From NCBI RefSeq assembly GCF_000003815.2, contig NC_049982.1, forward strand, positions 24,166,571-24,230,570: a stretch of 64,000 nucleotides of DNA, read 5' to 3'. Position 1 is the stretch's first letter. Each line of letters begins with the position of its first letter. Made by a program: the position numbers and the translations under genes. Below, in pieces: positions 1 through 12,029 of this stretch. The notes beneath the pieces are model-generated. The model was not told where the DNA came from, ran no database searches, and saw only the letters and a list, made by a program, of their open reading frames with translations. This DNA comes from Branchiostoma floridae (lineage: Eukaryota > Chordata > Leptocardii > Amphioxiformes > Branchiostomatidae).

Positions 1-1010
1 AGTGCAAATTGATATGTATGTCAAAAGAAATAGATCATTAATTCAGTCTAGATGATGGTTATTATCCCCCTATCTCATTAGGGATATCCCTGTACCTCAA
101 CTCTGGTAGCATCCTCACAGTTGAGTACCTTGTTCCTATCAATTGGTGACTTGAGATCTAGATATCTCAGTTCAGTCCTGGGAGGTCATCACTGTTAATG
201 CTACACACACCTTTTGCATGGGAAGTAGAATGGGTTACAATGTTTAAGGAGGTGCCTTGAACACATTAAAGCGCTGCAACTCAAATGCAATACATGTAAG
301 TCTTAGACACTTAGCTACTTTGTTTCATAATTCTTACAAATTGTTTCCCTCTTTACATGTAAACTCCAACTTGTGGACTCATCCAAACTTGAACTACGTA
401 ACTGTCCAACACAACTTGCGTGTGGGCACCTTCTCGCTTTGATCCATTAAACAGGTATGTCAAACTTGCTCTTGGGTTTAGAAGAATGTGTTCTTGGTGT
501 CAGATGAATGGAAAGACAACTATCGGATGTGTGTGTCATGTCACAGAAATGCCATCTAGTGTTTACATTGAGTACTGCAAGTACATGTTTGTGCTATCTT
601 ACTGTACATGTAACTGACTAAGAGAAATGCCATCTGGTGTGTGCCTTGAGTATTGCATGAATGAATAAACAAATTAATGATTGATTTCTTATTGTGTCAT
701 GCATGTGGTGACAACCCAGGCTGTATGTGCTTATGATACACCATACTCATGAATTTTCATGTTACCCCAGTAGATTTATGAATTGGCCAGTTACATGTAA
801 GCCCTATAGCCTAGGCAAAGTAGTGTGCTCTGCAAACATTTATCTGATTAAGGAAATTTTACGATGATTTCCAGTGATTCCATATAAAATTTCCAGAAGA
901 GAAATAATATGATCAATATGTGAAGTCTTTCCTTTATGTAACTGAATGAATTCACAATCCTGGTATAAAACTCTTATAAAAGTGAAAAAAATGCTACAGA
1001 GGGTTTCAAC
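1..1010. other. No gene recognised
   Basis: AT-rich sequence with short chance open frames only. I see no splice-flanked coding block, RNA gene or clear repeat boundary here. Confidence 0.5.
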
Positions 1011-1014
1011 GTTC

Positions 1015-1960
1015 CAGGGGATACAAACACTTCTGATGGTATGAAAACTACTGGGGGTAGGAAACTGCTGGGGGTACAAAATGTACGGACACTACTGGGT
1101 CTCAGACACTACTGGGGGAATGGACACTAGCAGGGGTACTGGCACCTCTGGAGGTACGGACACTTCTGGAGGCACTGACACTACTGGGGGTAGGAATGCT
1201 ACTGGGGATATGGATCCGGACACAACTAGAGATATGGACACTACTGGGGGTACAGACACTACTGGGGATACAGATACTACTGGGAGTACAGCCACTTCTT
1301 GGGCTTGCGGGGGGTATGGACATTTTTGGGGTTATGACATTTCTGGAGTTTTAAGGACATTTCTGGGAATACAGACTGTGTTTACGAACACTACTTGGGG
1401 TACGGACATTTCTGGGGGTATGGACTGTGACTTCTTGGGTACAGACACTTCTGGGGTTTAATGGACACTACTGGGGGTACGGACATTTTTTGGGTACGGA
1501 CACTTCTATGGGTATGGAAATTTCTGGGGGTATGGACATTACTGAGGGTATGGCCACTACTCATGGTACAGACACTACTGGGGGGTATGGACAGTTCTTG
1601 GATTACTGACACTACTGGGGGTACGGAAATTTCTGGGGGTACCGACATTTTGGGGGGTACGGACGTTTTGGGTGTACGGACATTTTTGGGGTAAGGACAT
1701 TCATGGGGTACAGACACTACTAGGGGTACATACACTACTGGGGGCACAGACACTGGGATACGGACACTTCCTGGGATACGGACACTTCCTGTGGTACGGA
1801 CACTTCTGGGGGTACGGACACTTCTGGGGGTATGGACACTTCTGGGGGTATTTACATTACTGGGGTATGGACAGTTCTTGGCTACGGACTCTTCTGAGAG
1901 TATGGAGAGTGCGGAGTCTATGTCTGGGTTCGGACACTACTTGAGGTATGGACAGTACAG
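1015..1960. repeat. 18-bp minisatellite, about 50 units
   Basis: Tandem array of an 18-bp unit of the form CGGACACTTCTGGGGGTA, with many substitutions and some 17- and 19-bp units. Because 18 is a multiple of three, stop-free frames appear on both strands and translate into six-residue repeats (GTDTTG and similar). These are by-products, not genes. The cleanest identical units are at about 1795-1850. A stray pair of related units occurs at 26875-26910 inside a KChIP intron. Confidence 0.93.
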
Positions 1961-2229
1961 TGGATAAGGACACTACTTTTTGGAGAGCAGGTTTTATACT
2001 CTTGGATGTAAAATTTCAATCTAAAGGAGTTGAAGACAATTCTAACATAGTCAAACAAAGGTAAGCCAAAGATGATACAAACTGAGTCATTTTGGTTCTT
2101 TTTGTTTGTACTTACAATGCACTGCTAAAGGATCCGGAGCTAAGTTTTGTCACTTGGGTGGGAGTACTAAATTTTAAATGCCGAAAAGTTCCATATATAG
2201 GCCTCCTTCCCTGTTGAGGGTGAGATAAT

Positions 2230-2770
2230 TTTATATTCTCTTATATTATATATCCTCTCTAACTTCCCATTTGAACCTGTGGCATTTGCAGTCTAGGGTA
2301 CCTGTGGATTGGAGATTGAAGGAGTGTCCCTGGTTGTGTTGGTGGTGGTGGAAAATGATAGTGAAGTAGCCATTAGCATTAGGTTTGCAATGCTTTTTGT
2401 TCCTAATTTCTTTTAGTGACCGGCTGGTCTTGCCGATGTATGTGTTTTGCAGTTGGTTTCTTCACATGTTAGTCTGTAGATTACATTGGCCTTGATACCC
2501 TTCCAAGGTTGCTCTTTTGGATGTACCAGTTTAAGCTGGAAGGTTGAGTGAGGTATGAAGTTAAAGTGGCAATGTTGAGGTTTTGGAATATCCATCTGAA
2601 TATCCGTCTGAGTTTTCCCAAAACTCCTTTGGCATATGGAATGGTAATATTGACCTTGCTTCTGTCGGTCAATGGTTTGCACTGGAGTGTTTTCTTACTC
2701 TTAGATCTAGAGTGGTCCGAGGATCTGAGTGCTTTGTTGAAAGTGCAGTTTGGTGGCTACACTTCCTAGG
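2230..2770 (-). mobile_element. Penelope-like element relic (RT end plus GIY-YIG start)
   Basis: The minus-strand translation contains IPYAKGVLGKL, then LVHPKEQPWKG, then NVIYRLTCEETNC, and after a one-base frame shift TYIGKTSRSLKE. This order, a 'hPYxxG' block, a 'LVHPKD'-like block, then 'VYRIPC..C' joined to a GIY-YIG nuclease motif, is typical of Penelope-like retroelements. The frame change near 2440-2460 and internal stops show it is dead. Boundaries are approximate. Confidence 0.75.
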
Positions 2771-2779
2771 CATCTCTGC

Positions 2780-4680
2780 ATGAGGTGTCATGCCCTGAAA
2801 AGTAGATTCAAATGCCACCCTCTCTTCTGTCACATATGGGCAGAACATAAAGTATATTCCTTAGGTACTCTTAAGATTTCTTCCTACTTAATTTCATTCG
2901 TACCTTCTATCTACTTAACCTACTGTCATCCTATAGATCTATTTCCTCTATAGTTACAAAGATGCATGTTATATTTTTAAGATTGATTATCATTGTAATG
3001 CTTATCATGTATGCCATGTAAACATGCGTATCTCTGTATTTTGGGAGGTTACTGCTGCCGTCACTAGCATGAGCTGCCTAGGCTGACCCGTGTAATGTTT
3101 TTGTGTCACTGCCAATAAAGAAGAGAGAAAGAATTTTAGGCATACCCAGAATGTGGTGAATAATGTAACATTGCGAAGCATGAAGATGCATGGAGAAAGA
3201 TGGCAATAATATGAGGGTTAATATCGTGTTAGGTGCCATAATGCCCATAGGAGATGTAGCTGTCAATTATAACCACTCAAGTCATTGAAGTCACTGAGTG
3301 TACGTGAGGAAAGAAGCAGTCTTCTGTAGTTAGTCTCAGTCTGTACATATTGTACTTACTTGTGGAATCAGGCAATATTGGCAACTACACTGCAGCTCAC
3401 AAATATATACTCTTGAGAATGAAACAGCATAATTATTTCAATTACGTACACTTTGCATTATTCATAATCATGTAATGCTTTGTTTACTTCTCTGCAGTAC
3501 ATTCTTTTAAGAGCTTATAGGTGTTAGGTTTCAGATCATGTTCACTGTGATGGAATTTACATGATCATGAATGATTGATTTTGAAAGCTTTCATACTCAC
3601 TAAGGTTAGAAGGGTGTATATTTTGTATACAATACAACTGTAAATGTCTAACTTCATTGCATAATACATTTGTAGTTAATACTTATTATGGTTGAAAGGA
3701 ATCAGGGACTGTAAGCTGCATCTTAGTGTTATTTCTGGCACAAGCACTTTAACAGTGTCCCCTAATAAGCATTTCGTTATCAAATCATGTTTTGCCTTTT
3801 ACTTTTTTAGAGAGGGATTAGTTATCAATGTCCCTTTTGGGAATTATTGATAACCATTCGGGTAGATTACTGTAAATCCATGTATCTTCACAGGGATTCA
3901 ATTGGTAGAAGGGGGAAGAAGGTTTGTTAAGTTATGGGTGGAAAATGCTGTAATACAGTAAGGTAATCAGTTCAAATGCATATTTGCAGTAACTCGGAGT
4001 CAGGGAACTCACATAAAAAATAAAGCCACTGCCAAACTATCAAGATTTACAGTATACAATAAGGTTTGACCCGAATTACGCACCGTTGTAAGGTACAGCT
4101 TTATCATATTCCCCTTAAAGTCGATGAATGCTATTAATGTGGGGCACTCAAGTCATTAAGCCATAGCGCACGCTAATCTGATGTAGACGGATTGAAATTT
4201 TAATGGTTTCCGTCGCAACGAGTCATGCTCCATCTACCAGACTCTAACACCTCGGAGTTATACGACACAAAGGTTTCTTCCAAACGTATTTCAGGGTCAT
4301 AGGAAGCTTTTTATCACATGTCTATGAATTATTCATAGTATTTCAAACTGTCTAACAATGATTTGTAAAGGTGAGAATCTTGGCAGGATTTCTGAAAAGA
4401 AAAGAAAAAAAATGTCCCCCCCCCCTTTTCAGAAGGCATGAATGGTATGATCTGTTGAAGACTCTTGTGCTTGTCAGTTGACAGGTGTGAGGCTTGGCTT
4501 AAGCACTGCATCATCTCACGTGGAAATTTTGCGCACAGTGCCAAGTTCTTGTCTACATCATTTCCCTCGCACGTCGTGCGGATGAGATTGTCTTCCTGAC
4601 GGTGTCAGCCTGACTTGTTATTTTGCTTGAGCCCCTGATCCTCCATTTTGAGTGCTGTCTGAGTCAACCTTGTGGGGAAG
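2780..4680. other. No gene recognised
   Basis: AT-rich, intron- or intergenic-like sequence. A run of ten or so C residues at about 4417 is the only low-complexity feature. No splice-flanked open frame stands out. Confidence 0.45.
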
Positions 4681-4739
4681 TTAACTACAGAATTACGGGA
4701 TGGATTTCGATGGTCCGGACTTGTACGGTAACGAGATTT

Positions 4740-4980
4740 GTTGTTGTTACCTCCATGAAAAATGGAGTTGTTGTTTGAGTGCCTGTGTGTGCACCTGCCT
4801 GTTTGTATGTCTGTTTGTTTCTTGGGATAGTTGTCATTATAACTTGAGATTGGCTGAATGGATTGTAATGATATTTGGTACATGGCAAAGCCTTGGGAAG
4901 ACGGAAGTCAAGGTCAAGTTTGGGCCTCCTGATGACTGTCCATGGTACAGCAGCATAACTTCTGGTTTTTGTCTTTTGCC
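4740..4980. repeat. Dispersed CCTCCATGAAAAATGGAG repeat
   Basis: Starts with a short hairpin (CTCCATGAAAAATGGAG) and continues with text shared with the repeat at 48685-48870: a GTGTGT-rich stretch, a TGGATNGTAATGATATTTGG-like stretch and GGGAAGACGAAGG. A third diverged copy is at 53400-53520. It is a recurring short interspersed element without coding capacity. Confidence 0.6.
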
Positions 4981-4999
4981 CTGGGCCAGTGTAACATGC

Positions 5000-7140
5000 C
5001 AGAGTATGCAAACATGTACCCCAAATCAGAATTATAATATACACACTGGCAGGTATATTTGGACCAGGGGTATATTCTGGCCAAATTCACTGGCTTTGTA
5101 ATTTCACGTCATATGCCTTCTCTTAATTAAAACATTTTAAAAATATTTCTGTTAACCATTTCTCTTTATTTGCTTTGTGCCATCCCGATGTCATTGTACG
5201 TATCAAACTGTATTTGCTTAGATTAATTCACTCATCCATGTGATTATGTTGCTAATTTTAGAAATTGGATCAGAGTGTCTTCTATCAATATTCATTAGAT
5301 GGAGTGAAATTCGTGTTTCAATTTCAAATCTGGATTAGATGTGTTGAACTAATAATTTGACTTTGAGTCAGAGAAATTTCATCTAGAAATGTAATTTCAT
5401 ACATCATCAATTATGCATGCAAAGCAACTTTTTGTAATTATGATAGTGCCCAAATCGTTAATTTCCGAGACATACAGTATGTATACTGTGCCTAAAATAT
5501 GTGTCAAGTTCCTTAAAAATGAAACTTCAAAGTCAGGGTGCGTATTTGATTTGAGATAACTGTTAAGATCAAAGGGAAAGGGACCCATAACTGCTACAGT
5601 ACAACGTTAATGTTTCTTCTACAAATGAAATGGGATATAAGCACTGCCTCTGCTACACTGCCAAATTTGAGCCACTTGGAAGGTAATTCACAAGACGATG
5701 CCGGGGAAAATAGAGCGGTTTTGCAGACTGAAGCAAAGTCAGGAAAAAGAAGTCCTTGATTTCGGCAGAATTACCCATGGCAAAGAGAAGAAAACACTTT
5801 AAATTTGAATTGATCTGGACATCTGGTACTGTACGTGTAACAATATTTTTTCAAAATTTGTAGAAAAAAGATTAGTTAATTAAGTTTTCCCATAATGATT
5901 TTTCATTTTAGTCCAACAGATTTGTCTATGAGTGGACATATTGTATATACCAAGGTGCATGTATCTAATAATATTTTAATCCAGAAAATAATTAAATCGT
6001 AAATAAATACAATTCTGTACCTACACAAAAAAACAGCAAAGCTTAATATATAATAAATGTTTTAAAGCTTTTATCCTCCTGTTATTTTGACATTTCATCT
6101 TGAGGAACCACTTTTTAAAGTCAGTGATACATGTACTTAATATCAACTTTTCTCAGCCATTCTAGACAGCTTGGAGGTAACGTAATAACCACTGGAATTT
6201 TAGCAATTTTGAGCTCAGGCTTTTAGCCTGCCAGGCATGCGTCATAGTGTCAGTGCCTTTCTGAGACTTAATATAACAAGATATTGGACGCACTAGATGC
6301 CCTTACAGTGGGGAGCAGATCCTCTGATAGGCATAATATTCTGATTGACCAGGGATGCTACTAGGTCATTTGTGGTCATACACAGTCTTCTACTGTGACC
6401 CTCTCTGACAGTAATTTTGGCCCTCAGGATACCTTAGAATGCACTGTTTTAACTTAAGATTCTTGACAACTTGGCGCCATTGAAGGTGAATGCCCCCGGA
6501 TCCCCCCTCAATAGTCGTGCCTTTGTCACTTACCCCAACTTGCCAAGAAATTTGGACAACCTATAACAAAATTTCGCTAAATCTCGTGTGTTCTGACGAA
6601 CTTATATACATTACCTTATACACAGCATTCTTCATACAGAACAAAATGATGACCCTCTGCTGTGAAAACAGTGTCATGTTAACCTTTAGCATACTAAGGT
6701 AGCCACTTGATACTAGATGTGTGTTGGTTAAGGGTTATGCAGCAGGGAGAAGATTGAATCCCCACGACTTGTGATTGCCCTGAGATTGCCAGAAGTTCAC
6801 CCTGACAGATATTATCAGTTCCTGCTGGAATTTTTCAAAATTTCCCAAAATTGCTATGGATTGTAATGAAGTTGTTTGAAATGAATAACTGACTGAATGA
6901 AATTAGCTGAAATTGCGTTGGATTTGGAAATGATTGTTTGGAATTTGCAGAAATTGCTAATAACACTTATATAAGCGCCCCTGCAAGCATTGTTATTCAA
7001 TGTATGGACAATTATTCAACATTCCCACACACAGAAGCAGTTGCTTAGCATTTATGTAAAACACCTAATGTACACAGTTACAATGCAAAGTTTGAAGTGT
7101 TTCTGCATCTCACACAAAATATTCTGCATTTCATCAGATG
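5000..7140. other. No gene recognised
   Basis: AT-rich sequence. Six-frame reading gives only short chance frames. No tRNA, repeat boundary or exon with both splice sites was found. Confidence 0.45.
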
Positions 7141-7146
7141 TTCATG

Positions 7147-7330
7147 CATGTGTGTGGCGCTGTGTTGCGTAACGGTAGGGTTTTAATGTTTGCCTCAATC
7201 CCCAGAGGTCCTGAGTTTCGGTCCCCATTACACATGTATGCTCTGATGTTGTACCCTAAAGCCATTAGGCACTTAACACAAGTTTCCTCACTTCACTCAT
7301 GCAGAAATGAATATTACCTAGCTTCTGTAG
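7147..7330 (+). mobile_element. tRNA-derived SINE head
   Basis: The plus strand carries an A-box-like stretch (TGCGTAACGGTAGGG) followed about 50 bp later by a B-box-like stretch (GGTCCTGAGTTTCGGTCCC), as in an RNA polymerase III promoter. The body does not fold as an intact tRNA. The following text (CACACCTC..AGCA near 7390) recurs at 28320-28345, which suggests a dispersed family. Confidence 0.55.
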
Positions 7331-7394
7331 GCTAAGGGACGTCCCCCGGCTAGGACTTTTAATGGAGGTTACCCGTGTTTGAGGACAGCCACAC

Positions 7395-7845
7395 CTCGAG
7401 CACGTAAGAGAACCCATCACACTTACCAAAAGAGTTGGGGCCCTTCCCGGTGTGAGTGGATTAATTAAATGAGGCTGAAGATGCAGTTTGTAATCTTCAA
7501 TACAAACCTGCGTGTTACACCTTACTGTGTTTTGCCGGGTAATATTTTGTAATTTTATAAACAACGTGAAACAAACAAAAACAAATCACTCTGAAACAAC
7601 TGAAGGATCTATTATGTAGCTGCTGTATTTTACATCTTTCTGTGTAGGAAAGATTGTCTACATACCAAGCTGTATGCTAGAAATTTGACCGCACCGCAAA
7701 ACAATATTCTATTCCAAGACCAAGGGATTTGATAACATCAGAGCTGCTGCAAAAAGGAATGATGGATTGGTTATCTTAGTTGCAGCCTTATCCATTCTAT
7801 TGTAGTTCCAGTTCACTCCTCTGTTTGCTTCTATGCAAATAGCCT
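7395..7845. repeat. Dispersed duplication, copy 1 (empty site)
   Basis: Matches 11211-12010 along its length with scattered substitutions, beginning AACCCATCACACTTACC and ending near TTGCTTCTATGCAAAT. Copy 1 lacks the 355-bp palindromic insert found in copy 2, so it records the pre-insertion state. No coding frame is conserved between the copies. Confidence 0.8.
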
Positions 7846-8606
7846 GGCACTGTCTCCATTGTAATGTTTGGTCCTTAAACTTCCTGCATTATTTTGAGAA
7901 CCGATTGTTTCTTAGAAGCGGTGTATCGAGCATTGAACTCTCAAGTATGAACCTTATTGCCAGTGTGTCATCCCATTCTGAGGGCCATTCAACTTAGAGC
8001 CAATCAGATCTCTTAACTTTATTTTGGTTGAATATTCAAATACCAGTATTTTTTTCTTTTCAGCAAGGAAAACAATCAGATAAAGGGAACGGGAGCTAGA
8101 AAAATATGAAGTTTGTATGGTACTCAGTAAGAAATACAGATTAATAATTTTAATACATATAATTATAGCTATTTTCTCAAGAATTCTCTAAATTACCAGA
8201 AGCTTTTACGTGTTCCAATGAGTACATCATCAGTTAAATTTTGATAAGATACCTTAAGTAATGCCACCAGTATGAAATAACTTATTAGAATTTAAACAGG
8301 TAAAATTTCAAGCCCAGCAGAAGTGAAATATATTAGAATGTTGTAAATGTATATAACAGCTATTGTGTATAGTCAATTTAAAAGAAAAATTGATATAGTT
8401 TAACAGATTACTGTAAATGTCCAAACTTTTGAGATGGTTTAATGCGACAACCCCTTCACCCTTGAAATTGAAGCCACTGGAGAGATGCATTCCTCCTCTG
8501 CCTGCCTACCCCACTGTTGTGACTGCAAGCTCAAATTCACTGCTTGACGTGAGATTAAAGCCCGGCAAACCTAGGGGGATTTACAGTATCCCATGTGGTT
8601 GTTTCT

Positions 8607-9434
8607 TCAAAAAAGACACTCATCCAGGCACTCCAGACAGACCGATCGCCTGCTGATGTTCTTTCTGCACAAGCAAGCCAGCACAATGATGATAATCACC
8701 ACCAGGACAGCCACACCAATACCAATGCCTAATAAGCAACACAAGACAAAGTTTTCAATTTGAATAGTTACGTTGAACTATGTCACTTTCAAGTTTTGAA
8801 TTTGATAGCACAAAAAGTGTTTCCTCAGTCTGTAATTCTAAATACTAAATGTAATACAAAACTTGGGATTTACGATTTGGTAACATAAAAGAATTATGGA
8901 TTAAGTCATCTGAGCATCCACATCACATCAAAATATATACATAAAGTTTGATATAATATTAATATCAGTCATTTGTTTGAATGGATATTGATAATATCTA
9001 AAAAGTTGCAGCAAGACTTATGAAACTGTTGAAAAATAGGCGACAGTTTACATATGATAAACAAATTTTCCCTTTTTACATCTTAGTAAATGCCTCTCAC
9101 CTGCCCCAATCAGGCCAATAGCCTACAAACGCATGTCCTACAAAACTAACTTGAAATAATTTTTGGTAGGGGAGGGGTTAGTCTGGTACATAGCTCCTGA
9201 GTTTTGTAACTGCTGGCATTGAATGATTGAGCCAGCGCTTACTATGATATGGAGGACGTTACCTCGGCTAGTGAGGGGTATAACACATTATACAGTGTAC
9301 AGAAACAACAGAGTGAATTTGTAGTAAGTTCTTGTCTTGTATTTACCTATGCCAGTCCAGTCTGTCCCTGTAGCAGGAGGATCAGTTGGTAGGTAGGTGG
9401 TTACATTGGCCATCAGATTTGAGACTGTCGACAT
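8607..9434 (-). CDS. Small single-pass membrane protein, 69 aa, two coding exons
   Basis: Not a family I recognise. Coding exon 1 is 9434-9347 (88 nt) and exon 2 is 8728-8607 (122 nt, TGA stop); the intron is phase 1. Donor is ATAG|GTAAAT and acceptor TTGCTTATTAG|GC. The start is fixed by an in-frame TAG a few codons upstream in the same exon, itself preceded by a good acceptor (CTTCTTGTTGCAG) at 9458-9460. The protein begins MSTVSNLMANVTTYLP, has an N-glycosylation sequon NVT at 10-12, a Pro/Thr-rich stretch, a transmembrane run of about residues 29-52 (GIGVAVLVVIIIIVLACLC), a basic stop-transfer CRKNISRR and a short Cys-rich tail (VCLECLDECLF). I infer type III topology with the N-terminus outside: no signal peptide, positive charges after the membrane segment. 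Some tail cysteines could be palmitoylated. It lies on the strand opposite KChIP, 11 kb upstream. Confidence 0.6.
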
Positions 9435-9639
9435 TTTTGTTATGTAGCTTTGCTAGACTGCAACAAGAAGAAGAAATTCTGAAACGTCTGTGGTGATTGA
9501 TTAGCTTATTTTAGAATTCTATTATTTGAATTTTATACATTCAAGTACAATTATTGTTGCGCTGTATACGTACAGCAAGGCCACATTGTATGATAAACCT
9601 GTGATAAAGGCAGCAGAATAATGGGGAGCTAACCTATTT

Positions 9640-10420
9640 TTCAGCATATGGACCACTAACTTTTCCTTATGAAACGCTTAATGTAATAACTTTTCAGCAT
9701 ATTGTATGGCAAATTTTGATGGCAGACAAAACTAGATTTAGTAACATACAAATTGTTTTATCTAATAAACTATCAAGGGCAACAGCCCCAAGGGGTGTTG
9801 CCCTCATAATTTTCACCACGAGCTCCGAGTCATTCGGTATATGTAGCTCTGGGGACATCTAAAAATAAGAACCCAGTGAAATGCCATTTCCTGCATTTTG
9901 GGGGTAGATTTTGCTTGCAGACTATTAAAGCTAAATTTAATAACATAACTGAAGGTTAGAGAAAAAGATTTTTGATTGCAACAACTGGCACACGCCCACA
10001 TATTTTCACCATGTCGTCTGGAGTGCCTGAGGCACATTGAGCCATTGTATTAGTGGAGAGCTACTACTGGTCCAGAGAAATTTTGAAATCTGGACCCTCT
10101 GAAAAGTAAAATGCCATCTCCTGCATTTTGAGGGACAAATTTTGCTGGCAGAAGACGCAAAATCTAGTGAGATTTCTATTACAGAAAAAGATTTTTGAGG
10201 GCAATGACCCACGCCCCCAAGATACTTTTACTAGTAATGTTGTCGTGACTGCCTCTAGGCGCTAGTCGTCACAAGGGGAGAGGTCCAGAGAAAGTTTGAA
10301 ATCTGGACCCCCTTACATTCCATTTCCTGCAGTTTCTGGGGCAAATTTTGACAGTATACTAGCTTAAGGTTTAATGAAATTTCTATTAGAAAAGAATACA
10401 CAAGGGTCACAGCTTGATTT
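9640..10420. repeat. Degenerate tandem repeat, about 200-bp unit, 3-4 copies
   Basis: Successive units share the blocks ATGCCATTTCCTGCATTTTG, GCAAATTTTGATGGCAGA, AGAAAAAGATTTTTGA and CACGCCC. Units lie roughly at 9690-9800, 9800-10000, 10000-10205 and 10205-10420. They are diverged, so the array is old. No conserved open frame. Confidence 0.65.
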
Positions 10421-10956
10421 GGGGGGGGGGGGGAGCAGTGATGCTGTAACTGAACCACTGAAAGTTTCAGAGAGCACACTAAAGTTATCAAATTTCCATG
10501 CCAAAAGACGGAATGTTCAAATTTTTTTTTTTAAATTTCATCAGTTCAATACATGTACATTATTTAGATGTACTAGACTGCATGTAACTATTCAACATTA
10601 GTGAAAAATCATTAATTTTTTTTATAAAGTAGATGTCATTAAATAGCTTGGTTTTAAAAACGTACTTAAACTTAAATGACATAATGCATTGGGTGGAAAA
10701 ACGGGATCCTCTTTTAGCAAATATCTTGTATGTGTTTTTGACCAAGCTAATTAACGTTACATTCTTCTCATGAAACTATGTCCTAACTTGCTACATGTAC
10801 GGAACTCTTGTTTGTGATATCAATACAAATCTTATAAATTAAATGTAGTAGTAAACCACAATAAGGCACAGGTAATACTGACTCAGAGGTAATCCACTTG
10901 AATGATATCCTGAAACTTGTGAACAGTCATAAATTAAAGAAGCTGAACTTTCTTAC

Positions 10957-11030
10957 CGTCTGTGGGTGCATACAGTTTTCCACCAGTGTGTGCTTTGAGG
11001 TCACAGGTTGAGTAATTAATAAGGTGTGGT
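10957..11030 (-). other. Possible 5' UTR exon of the small membrane protein gene
   Basis: Minus-strand sequence ends in ACAGACG|GTAAGAAAG, a strong donor at 10957, about 1.5 kb upstream of the acceptor that opens the ATG exon. No start codon is needed here, as the ATG is in the next exon. The 5' boundary is a guess. Confidence 0.3.
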
Positions 11031-11210
11031 GCTATGATAATGTTAAATTTATCCTAAACCTGTTAGACCACCAGTAGTGTTCATTATGGAGGGTTAGGTA
11101 AGAGAATGACCTTTGTTTAGCTGAGTGAAATTATGTACAACCTTATGCTCAGTATGCTTCATAAATCATACAGAACAATATCATGACCCTCTGCTGTGAA
11201 AATAGTGTGA

Positions 11211-12010
11211 CAAAGAACCCATCACACTTACCTAAAAAGAGTAGGGGTCCTTCCTGGTGTGAGTGGATTGATTAAATCAGTCGGGATAATTTTTTTATGC
11301 AGTTTGTAATCTTCAATGCAAACTTGGTGTGTTACACCTTAGGCCACACCAATTTAATTTCTTGGTTCACGGATTCGCTCTCTTCTATTTTTTGGAAATA
11401 AAAATAAAAATTACCACTCAGCAAATTTTCACCATAAATGAAACTATTCACCAACTTTCTGGCGTAGCAAACATAAAAACTGACACTACTTTTGTAATTT
11501 TCAATGAACAGGTGCTGTTACTGTACAGTAATAGTCTTTTGTACTTTTTTCAAGCTGAAAACTTTTTATTCTTTATGTTTTGGATTAGCCCTTACCTTTA
11601 CCCCAACCATTTTACAATTTTTATTTTTATTTCGCCCTCTCGCTCCATATTTTTTATGAAAAAATCCGTGAACCAAGGAATTAAATTGGTGTGGCCTTAC
11701 GGTGGTTTACCAGGTAAATTTTGTAATTTTACAAGCAATGTGAAACAAACAAAAACAACTACTCTGAGATAGGGATCTATTACATGTAGCTGTATTTTAC
11801 ATCTTTCTCTGTAGGAAAGATTGGTTTCATACCAAGTTACATGGTAGAAATTTGACTGCACCGCAAAACAATATATTCTATTCCAAGACCAAGGGATTTG
11901 ATAACATCAGATCTAGAGCAAAAGGAATGATGGATTGGTTATCTTTGTTACAGCCCATCCATTCTCTTCTGGTTCCAGTTCACTCCTCTGATTGCTTCTA
12001 TGCAAATGGC
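11211..12010. repeat. Dispersed duplication, copy 2 (carries an insertion)
   Basis: Second copy of the segment at 7395-7845. Homology runs up to GTTACACCTTA at 11341, is broken by the palindromic element at 11342-11696, and resumes immediately afterwards. Confidence 0.8.
11342..11696. mobile_element. PIF/Harbinger-type MITE with TTA target duplication
   Basis: A 355-bp element with terminal inverted repeats of about 34 bp, starting GGCCACACCAATTTAATT and ending with its complement (AATTGGTGTGGCC). It is flanked by TTA on both sides (11339-11341 and 11697-11699), while the homologous empty site at about 7525 has a single TTA. A 3-bp TTA duplication is the PIF/Harbinger signature. It has no transposase. 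The long open frame through it is incidental. Confidence 0.85.
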
Positions 12011-12029
12011 TACTAGATATCTCCAGAGT

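Noticed and set aside
1081-1944. Several overlapping open frames of 60-126 codons on both strands
   Set aside because: They are translations of the 18-bp minisatellite; the residue pattern is a six-residue repeat in every frame.
11329-11772. 147-codon open frame
   Set aside because: It runs through both arms of a palindromic MITE and changes entirely at the element boundary.
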